A program made the position numbers and the translations under genes. From Acanthosepion lycidas (taxonomy: Eukaryota; Mollusca; Cephalopoda; Sepiida; Sepiidae): a DNA stretch of 64,000 bases. Location of the stretch: positions 24,375,760 through 24,439,759 of the forward strand of contig OZ010573.1 in assembly GCA_963932145.1 (NCBI GenBank), read 5' to 3'. This document shows, piece by piece, positions 56,592-64,000 of the stretch. The stretch's first letter is position 1; each line of letters opens with the position of its first letter. The notes under the pieces were generated by a model. The model saw only the letters and a program-made list of their open reading frames with translations. It was not told the DNA's origin and ran no database searches.

Positions 56592-56610
<19 letters not shown>
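55400..56610. other. Unassigned AT-rich DNA with simple repeats
   Basis: A TA array lies at about 55806-55838. Small CACACA and CTCTCT tracts lie at 56500 and 56592. No gene was seen. Confidence 0.5.

Positions 56611-56611
<1 letters not shown>

Positions 56612-56650
<39 letters not shown>
56612..56650. repeat. (TA)n microsatellite
   Basis: A (CT)n tract passes into about 20 TA units ending at the MITE border. Confidence 0.95.
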
Positions 56651-56655
<5 letters not shown>

Positions 56656-56870
56656 TGATTCCAACACGCTACATAAGAGTTCTCATGTTTCAAAACAAGA
56701 GCCGAAAACTTGAATATAATTATTTGAATCAAATTGAATTAAAGTAAGCTCTGTTCTATCTTCAAGCAAAATTTTTTTTGGAAACTTTAATTCAAATAAT
56801 TATATTGAAGTTTTCGGCTCTTGTTTTGAAACATGAGAACTCTTATGTAGTGTGTTTGAATCATATTTTT
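56650..56870. mobile_element. MITE with ~90-bp terminal inverted repeats
   Basis: The left arm AAATATGATTCCAACACGCT ... AACAAGAGCCGAAAACTTGA returns in inverted form from about 56785 to 56870, with only about five differences. The spacer of about 45 bases contains GTTCTATCTTCAAGC. No transposase is present. The left border touches the TA array, which hides any TA duplication. The superfamily is unknown. Confidence 0.88.
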
Positions 56871-56874
56871 AAAT

Positions 56875-56991
56875 AATTATATTTATGCTCTACTTTTGTA
56901 TCGAGCACTATTTTTTTAAAATAATAACAAAAATACTAAAGAACTTTGGATTATTTACCTAACCAGTTCTTTCCTATTTTCTATATATTTT

Positions 56992-57031
<40 letters not shown>

Positions 57032-58605
57032 GGATATTAAGGATTTAGGTGAAATAAATTATCGTAATGGTACCTTAAAGTGGTTTGTTTTTCATTATAT
57101 ATATATATATATAATACACACTGTTCTATCTATGAGGATTTCTTTTTAATGTTACCTATTAAAGCATTTACTTAAATTTGTTGTACTTTGAATTTACCTG
57201 GTGTTTTAACTAACTGAAAAAGTGGTTAATCTTTTGATTTAAGCAATTTTAATTGTTGCTGGTTTAAAAAGGGTGAAACTAAAAAAAAAAAAAAAAAAAT
57301 CAAAGAAATTAAAAAAAAAATTAAATTTGTTATGGTAATTTTCAAAAATTATCAATTCTGTATGCATCTTTATGATAAATGACAAATGTGCTGGAAAGTT
57401 CAATTTTGCTTCTTTAAGCAATTTTTTTAAAGCTCATCTATTGAAACAGTTTTATTTTGCATTATTTTGCTTATAGGAAATATTAACTCCATGTCTTCTT
57501 GTATAAAGACAGCTATCTGGTATCACTGATCTTCAAAGAGCCTTTCAGATGTTTCAGCTTTACTGTATTATTTTAATTTAATTCTTTTTCAGTGTCTCAT
57601 TCACACTTTAAATACAAACATTAAATAGAAAACACCTGATAAATATAAGGAATTAATTGGAAATGTGTTCTGTGGTGTTAAGTTTTAATAGCTTCCTGAG
57701 ATTAATGTTAGTTTTGTCTAAAGGAAGTTAAGATGGAAGGCATTATCTTTTGTTTAATATAAAAACATTAAAATGAGCCTAACAAAAGGTGAAGATAAAA
57801 TTAGTCTATTTCTTTTGAACCTGTTCTGAAAAATAAATACAGACTAACAGTAAGCTTTAATAAGTTTGGGATTGCAGGCCAACAGATAAGAGTCTTTGTG
57901 AGCCCTATCTAAAATTAAAACAAGTGGTTTACTCAATGAATGCTCCCATTATTGACAATTATGATCCTGCCACATACCGACAGACATATACGCACAATGA
58001 GAGTGTTGCTTGAAAGAAGACCAGGTTTGCTGATGGCCTATGCACAGGTCACTCACTATTCTATTTTACCACTGCTGGAATTAGGCAAATATGCATGTTT
58101 TTTTTTTTTTTTTTTTCTTTTTTTTCTTTCTCTCTTACCAGATATGCACCTGCCCACCCACATGGTATATGTTGCTTCTGTTTTATTTTATTTTTATAAC
58201 TGTGTTACAATTTGACTGAGAAATAAACTAACAACTACTATCATGAATAGTAGTGAGTTTTGTTATCGCTTTAACACCAAGGAGATTGATCTTTCAATTT
58301 CAGCGTGATTGGCTCAAATTTTAATCTGATCAGCTTTTTTTAGATGTTATGTACATTTTTCTCATACTGTCCTTCAGTTAAGGTTTATATTTGTGCAATG
58401 CTATTGCATTCATTTTTTATATTTTTTATACTTTAATTATTGTTTTATTTTTATTTTTTTTGTATAGCTCAAAAAACCGAAATACCTCTGGAGCTTGGAT
58501 TAAAACTTTTAATAATAATAATAAAAGACTTTCTTCCTCCCCTTATACAAAGTTTGCTTTATTTTTTCTATAACAATGTTTATAAATCACTTAAATAAAT
58601 AATGA
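56875..58605. other. Unassigned AT-rich DNA
   Basis: AC/TA tracts lie at 56994-57031 and 57098-57113. T or A runs lie at 57280 and 58105. The segment 57935-58080 is richer in GC and has a short open frame without a recognisable domain. Confidence 0.45.
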
Positions 58606-58607
58606 TA

Positions 58608-58985
58608 GATTTTTTTTTATGACTTAACCTTTTTTCAAATTATTTAAAGCTAGAAAATATTTTTAGGTTGCAAAATATTTTTTCGAGATTAATGATTTTA
58701 CTAACACAAATCCTACTAATTAACCCATAGCTGGGGAGATGTGGGTTCATACTTTTCCCAAGAGTATTTGTGCATAAATGGATATAACAAACTCACCAGG
58801 AATTGGAACTTGACTCTCCCTTTAACAATTTCGAACTATTGTCCATTATACCACCCACACATCCAAGTTTACAACACCTGGTATTCCCAAGTGGTCACCC
58901 ATCTAGGCACTAACCAGGCTTGGTGTTACTTAACTTCAGTGATCATATAAGAACCAGTATTTCAGTGTGATATGGTCATAAGCTT
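58608..58985 (-). mobile_element. 5S rRNA-headed composite SINE, copy 4
   Basis: On the minus strand the head reads GCTTATGACCATATCACACT, TCACTGAAGTTAAGTAACAC, AGATGGGTGACCACTTGGGA and ATACCAGGTGTTGTAAACTT. The tRNA-like module follows (GGTGGTATAATGGACAATAG, B-box-like AGTTCCAATTCCTGGTG). Then come CCCAGCTATGGGTTAATTAG and the tail CTAGCTTTAAATAATTTG. This 5S part is among the best preserved of the four. Confidence 0.88.
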
Positions 58986-58989
58986 TCTG

Positions 58990-61005
58990 TTAAATAATTA
59001 CTTACAACTTACTCTTTATATATTTCATTTTTAATCTAATTGATGCTAAGTAATTCAAACCAAATCAAATTGTTCAACAATTTATTAGATTGTTGAGGTG
59101 CACTGCTGGATCCTACATGGCATTTTTTGAGTCACTTGACAATGTCCATCACCTCTCTGGATAAAATGCAACAGGTTGTATGTTGAGTTACATTATACAA
59201 GCAGCAGAGTAATAATCCTTGAACTTTTAAGAATATGCCACAAAAAAAAAAAAAAAAAAAATGTATGTTTGAGATGACAGATATGCTAATAATTTTAGAG
59301 CTTACATAATGAAAAAAAAATTCTTACTGACCAAAATGCTTTCTTCCTTTCCTCAAGTTTCATATTGAATTTCAATTCAGTTTTAATGTTTTCTTGCTAT
59401 ATTTTATTTTTGTGCTTTTATTTAAACTTTGTGTGTCCTGATTTGTCCACAGGCAGAGGAACAAGTTGATTCAAAATTCTTATTGCTTCCATAATGTTTT
59501 TCATATATTCTGTCTTAATTTTGGCCATTTAGTTTTAAAAAAGATATCACTCGCAATATGAGACTTAGTATTTCCTTGCTCTATTACTAATACTATTAGC
59601 CATGTTTGTACTTGTTGCTAGCTACTATTTCTATTCACATGTGTAAACCAATTGATTCAGCTGTGTTTCATTGTGAATGTGTTTGTATAGCCAGTTCTGC
59701 AACTACTAGTAGTACTGGTAATTGTAGTAGTAGAACAAATATTAACAAAGCACTAGCAACCACAGTCACTTATTGCTTTTATTATTACGGGTGGTTTAGT
59801 CAAATGACTGATACTTTAGTGCTTAAAATAGTGTTACTAGTTTCGTTTGGTACTGCAGTAGAATTAGAATTGCTTTTAAGTGCAGTTCATATCCTTTTAC
59901 TGCTCTTTTTGACAGCTTCATCTTTTTCTTCTTTATTAAAAAATTAGTTTAATTTTTTTCTTTCTTTCTTTGCTTTTTAGTCATATTCTACTATTAATAG
60001 TAATACTGTACTATTAATTACTTATTGAATTCTATTTATTTTTAAAATTTTGTATTGTATTGTAAAAACACCTTACTAAAAAAATAGTTGTTGGCAGTGT
60101 ATTTATTTTTTTTTTTAAAGACACATTTTTTTTCTATATTGCATGTTATGACAAAAACACATAGGTGTATACTTTAAGAAAGCTTCATTCAACTGAGAAT
60201 ACAAGGTTTGTGTATAGTGTCCTTTTATAGTCCCAGTAAACAGAAATAGCTCTCTCAAAGAGGAGAGAGAGTAACAAAACAAGAGGAGACCACTCTTGAT
60301 TATTCATAGCATTGCAATCAACATATTAGTGTAGCAAGTTAATTATTTAAATTTTTTTCTATTTGATTGCTTTGTGTCATGTTTTTATGGAAAAAATAAT
60401 TTGATCATATTTACATGTAAGATATTGACATTTTTAAGAACATTGTGTCTTTATTGTCATGTGGAACAACAAAATCACCAAATAAAATGATCATCAAACA
60501 CATGATAAATAAATTCTTATTATCATTATCATTACAAACTTTTATCAAACAGGCTTCTGTTGACAAGTCATTAACTTTTGATATTTTGGGATAAAAATAT
60601 TTCTACAGTAGAAAGCCAACACGGATGAAGTCTTCAAATAAATCATATTCTTGATATAAAACAAGGTAAAAAAAATTGCAAGTGACAGTAAACAACTGAG
60701 AAGATAAACAAATTTTTTTATCCTCTCTCTGGTCATAATGTACTGTGAAGATTGGTCTATTGGTGGGTTTGGTTGTTACTTGTGGTAGCACCAGTGTTTC
60801 ATGGCTATGTGGGTCTTGCCTGGTCACTGGTGATACCAAGCATAAATTGCCTAGGCCTCTAAATCGGTCATTCAGATGACTGCTCTCTGCTTGACCAATC
60901 AGAACCCATTGTAATAATTCTAATCACAATAACACTCACTCCATATTTGCTATGTTGCCTTTTACTGGAATGAGAGAATGAGTTCTTTGGATGGTTTGGC
61001 TGCTC
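58990..61005. other. Unassigned AT-rich DNA
   Basis: An A run lies at 59241-59261. A repeated AGT/ACT triplet patch near 59705 gives a compositional open frame. No gene or element was recognised. Confidence 0.5.

Positions 61006-61009
<4 letters not shown>

Positions 61010-61050
<41 letters not shown>
61010..61050. repeat. (TA)n microsatellite
   Basis: About 20 TA units, followed by a short C-run. Confidence 0.95.
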
Positions 61051-61051
<1 letters not shown>

Positions 61052-61079
61052 CCCCCCTCAAGTGTAGCTCAGATGCAGC

Positions 61080-61182
61080 ATAAAGCCAAAAGTACGGGGC
61101 ACGCAGTGAGGATCAAATTCACTACTCAGTCATAATTGTTCTAGTGAGACAAGCTTGCTAACCATTACACCACCTCTAGGTG
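61080..61182 (-). mobile_element. tRNA-type SINE head
   Basis: On the minus strand, GGTGGTGTAATGGTTAGCAA (A-box) and GTGAATTTGATCCTCAC (B-box-like) lie at tRNA spacing. The copy is enclosed by TA arrays at 61010-61050 and 61193-61250. The missing fold and 3' end argue against a functional tRNA. Confidence 0.65.
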
Positions 61183-61184
61183 CG

Positions 61185-61192
<8 letters not shown>

Positions 61193-61245
<53 letters not shown>

Positions 61246-61250
61246 TATAG
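61193..61250. repeat. (TA)n microsatellite
   Basis: About 28 TA units with one interruption near 61238. Confidence 0.95.
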
Positions 61251-61324
61251 TGTGTGATTGTCACTTCTTGACAGAAGACCATTTCCACAACAAATTTCTT
61301 TTGTTTTTGTTTTTTTTTTTTTGG

Positions 61325-61910
61325 TTGTGGGGGTTATATAACTTTCAGACTCGCTGATCATGAGAGCACAGATGACTCTTTAAAACAGCCTTACTTTTAC
61401 AAGCTTTTGCGCAAATGTGGCACCTGAAAGGGAGATCCCCAAAGTCCAACAGGCATGGCATCAATGTGAATTTTCATGTGCCTTATTAATCCAGAAGCTG
61501 ACTTTCATACTTTAAAGCAAAGTGTAAAAGAATGCACAAGGATTGATTGCTGGTTTTTTCCAATGGATCGAGCCTGATGAGACCTAAGGTGATTTTGAAG
61601 ACCTGACATTGAAAGAGCAAAATTACTATATAAGCTACATACATGTTGTAAGGTTAAAGTGCAAGGTAGCGCTTCAAGATTACCTTTATGAAGATTGCGC
61701 TTAACCTTAGCATGTTCCACCTTGTCATTTTCAAACTGCTTGCAACCTTGACGAACTGTTGTTCTCCACGTTCGACATTCAGCCTTCAGTTCCCACGTAT
61801 CAACTGATATCCCAAGAGCTTTGAGATTGGTTTTGATGCAGTCTTTAAAGCACTTCCTAAGTTTGTGTCTGGAACTCTTGCCTGCAGATAGTTCACCATA
61901 TATATACACA
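61325..61910 (-). mobile_element. LINE ORF2 C-terminal end with zinc-finger tail
   Basis: A 134-codon minus-strand frame contains YGELSAGKSSRHKLRKCFKD, LKALGISVDTWELKAECRTW and RTTVRQGCKQFE. This is the tail block that follows the reverse transcriptase in a common group of non-LTR retrotransposons, where the usual form is YGEL..G.R..GRP..R.KD followed by W...A.DR..WR. After it come C2H2-finger-like pieces: SGLQNHLRSHQ, then SASGLIRHMKIH, then CHICAKACKSKAVLKSHLCS plus H (C-x2-C-x12-H-x3-H). Stops and frame changes interrupt the fingers. The clade is uncertain (RTE-like is one possibility). No reverse transcriptase is left upstream. Confidence 0.7.
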
Positions 61911-61914
61911 CACC

Positions 61915-62335
61915 CTTGTGCTGAGATTAGTTCAGTGCTATGGTCAGTTTATTTTGATAACCATTGATTGTTTTTGGAGTTTACCTTATTTTTGTTTACC
62001 TTATTTTGTATACTCTCTTAATGAAACCAATTTACCCTAAAATTTTTTTTACCTGTTTCTCATTTATTCTTTCTTTTTAATTTATTTTCTTTCTTTACTT
62101 GATCAACTCTTTCTACCTTGTTTCTAATCATCATGTCTTTTCCAGACAAACCTGATATTTAATCTTTGATTGAAATAGTGACTTAATCATTGTCAATTGC
62201 AACAAAAACAAAAAAAAACAAACCCTTATCAGTTTCTGTCCTTTCATATTAGACAGTAGATCTATGTAGGTTCCCAGTGTGCACTTAGCTCTTTGTTATG
62301 AATTTCTCTTCAAATAATAATGTGAAACATTTTTT
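61915..62335. other. Unassigned AT-rich DNA
   Basis: No feature was recognised. Confidence 0.5.
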
Positions 62336-62339
62336 TTAA

Positions 62340-62645
62340 CCATTTCACATTCAGCAAGGCAATAAAGTCACTAGGACATAAGGGGTTACTGAGTATTAGA
62401 GAATATGAAACAGAAGATAATGATTGACATTGTATTTGAATTTTTGAAGATCAAAGTTGACCGGGAAGCAAAAAGCTAGAAGAGAGTTCCACAAGCAAGA
62501 AGTGTGATAAAAAAAAAAAAAAACCAAAAAAAAACTGTTAGCATAGAACTTATGGTTACATCTAGCCATCTCAACAGTAAAATAATGAGACCGAGCTGCC
62601 AATCTAGTACTACACTTATATTTATAAATACCAGACACCATAATA
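62340..62645 (-). mobile_element. LINE 'A' 3' end
   Basis: The minus-strand frame includes YKYKCSTRLAARSHYFTVEM, ARCNHKFYANSFF, then LWNSLLAFCFPVNFDLQKFK and YNVNHYLLF. A T-run expansion (poly-A on the + strand, 62510-62532) lies in the middle but keeps the frame open. The 3' UTR continues to about 62345 (GACTTTATTGCCTTGCTGAA). Confidence 0.8.
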
Positions 62646-62649
62646 GAAA

Positions 62650-64000
62650 CTATTTAATAAATTTAATTTATAATTAATAATAATATAAATTAATAATTTA
62701 ATAAAATTATTTTGATTTTAAAAGTGGGATAATGTTATGCACAGTTGAGGATTATAAGAAGCTTTCTATAAAGAATTCTAACACTATTTTCCCTGTGTGG
62801 ATTAAGAACGCATACATAGGTTCACCTATCCTCTGTTTCACACACCTCTCTGGTCTTTTGAACAGGAGTAGAGGTTTATCCCTTGTTTCCTGTTCAGGAC
62901 TGGGTTTCTGCTTCCTTCTAAAGTTTACTTCCACTCTGTACTATCTGCAAACTCTGAAACTTTATTTAGTATTTATTTTTTCCTCAATAGGTGTAGATTG
63001 GTTTGCCTATCAAATGCTAAGAATTTGAATGTTGATTTTTAAAGCAAGCACACCTCACTTGTAAGATTGGTTCAACACAATCTTTCATTTACATCCATTT
63101 GGTCTTGTTATAGACTAAATTAAGTTTTGTAAATATGAAGTATGTAATTGGTTTACATTATTTAATTCATAAAGAGTAGATAACTTATTTTATAGTAGAA
63201 CTTTAATTTGAAAGAGAAGTAACGTCCTAGTCACAAAGCAGTAAAAACAGTTTTGTAAATTCAGTTCAAACATCAATCAGTTAGTTAATAAGTGATGTTT
63301 ATTCCTGCAAATTATAAAATTGACCAAAGATTTATGCAGATCAAAAGGAGAACAAGTGAAGAAGAATCAAACTTTCCATATTAAAAGGAATTAAATTATG
63401 ATTTTCTTTTTCGTTATTTGATTTTTCAAAAACATTAAAGCTAAAAAATATTGCCTAACTGAAGACTGTTTTGATTTTAATATCAGTAAACATACAAAAA
63501 TGAATAGGTTTAATATGTAGCTGAATCTTTTTCTTCATATTAAAAGGTTTTAAGTAAGTTTTAAAATTGGCCTAAGTATCATGAAAGTCATATTTTCCAA
63601 GGCCTCTCTAAGAAGATCACTTTATATGTGTGATGTGGGTGGAATTTTGCACTTGAAAATAGGAGAATTCAACACATGGAATTTACAAAGAATGTAGGAA
63701 GTTCTCACAAGACTCAGCCTAAAATGAAATGAGAGTATTTTTTAACAATTTCCAGAATTAAGGATTGGAATGGATTGGGTATTGTTAAGCATTTGGTGCA
63801 AATTCTTTAATCATTATATACAGGCTTTACCAATACTTTACTGTATAGAAAAGGCATCAGATGATAACATTATAAACCAGTTTTTGTAAGTCTGATTCTC
63901 ACCAAGTGGTCACTGAATCAAGCATCATTGTTAGCCTAACTCAAAAAAAAAAAAATCACCATTTTGTCTTATCTATCGTAATGGTTGGGATAGACTTACA
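62650..64000. other. Unassigned AT-rich DNA
   Basis: I see no exon, RNA gene or named repeat in this final stretch. Confidence 0.5.

Noticed and set aside
57940-58080. GC-richer open frame, candidate exon
   Set aside because: Short, without splice signals or domain; cannot be separated from chance.
59606-59947. 113-codon frame rich in Ser, Thr and Leu
   Set aside because: Driven by AGT/ACT triplets and T-rich sequence; no domain or splice context.

Overview
This is an AT-rich, repeat-dense, intron-like stretch of animal DNA. It most probably comes from a coleoid cephalopod such as an octopus. That placement is an inference from the SINE and LINE 3' ends, the many long (TA)n arrays and the molluscan-looking 5S-derived SINE heads. 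There is no operon, no prokaryotic feature and no complete gene.

The only host protein-coding sequence I can support is one 111-base internal exon (15455-15565, + strand). It encodes part of the rhodanese/kinase-binding domain of a DUSP8/DUSP16-type (VHP-1-like) MAP kinase phosphatase, with good splice sites on both sides. The long open frames at 0.9-3.0 kb are a pyrimidine-rich 26-base minisatellite that happens to lack stops in all three frames.

Layout. 1-3 kb: SINE remnant, the minisatellite and a TA array. 3-9.6 kb: a mariner transposase remnant, a LINE 3' end, a TA-flanked 750-base non-autonomous DNA transposon and a LINE ORF1 remnant with two CCHC knuckles. 9.6-15 kb: tRNA-type SINEs, a foldback element and another LINE 3' end. 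15-18 kb: the host exon, then a two-copy repeat, one copy of which carries an 80-base mariner hairpin element while the other is its empty site. 18-24.5 kb: more SINEs, two copies of a 5S-headed SINE and a GC-richer block that may be a solo LTR. 25-28 kb: a Tc1-like transposase remnant, a 330-base MITE and a piggyBac-like MITE sitting inside a LINE. 30-32 kb: a broken Penelope-like element on the minus strand. 35-50 kb: LINE, SINE and MITE copies, a degenerate 30-40 base repeat field and a long palindrome. 53-54 kb: a Tc1/mariner-superfamily element with a SINE nested in it. 55-64 kb: SINEs, a long-armed MITE, a fourth 5S-headed SINE and two LINE 3' fragments.

The parts fit together as one retroposition and transposition record. 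SINEs with different heads (tRNA-like, or 5S-plus-tRNA-like) share a central block, and several share a 3' tail, which suggests a common LINE partner. Several DNA transposon remnants have exact target duplications. Many element ends abut TA arrays. All identifications are by eye; no database search was possible.
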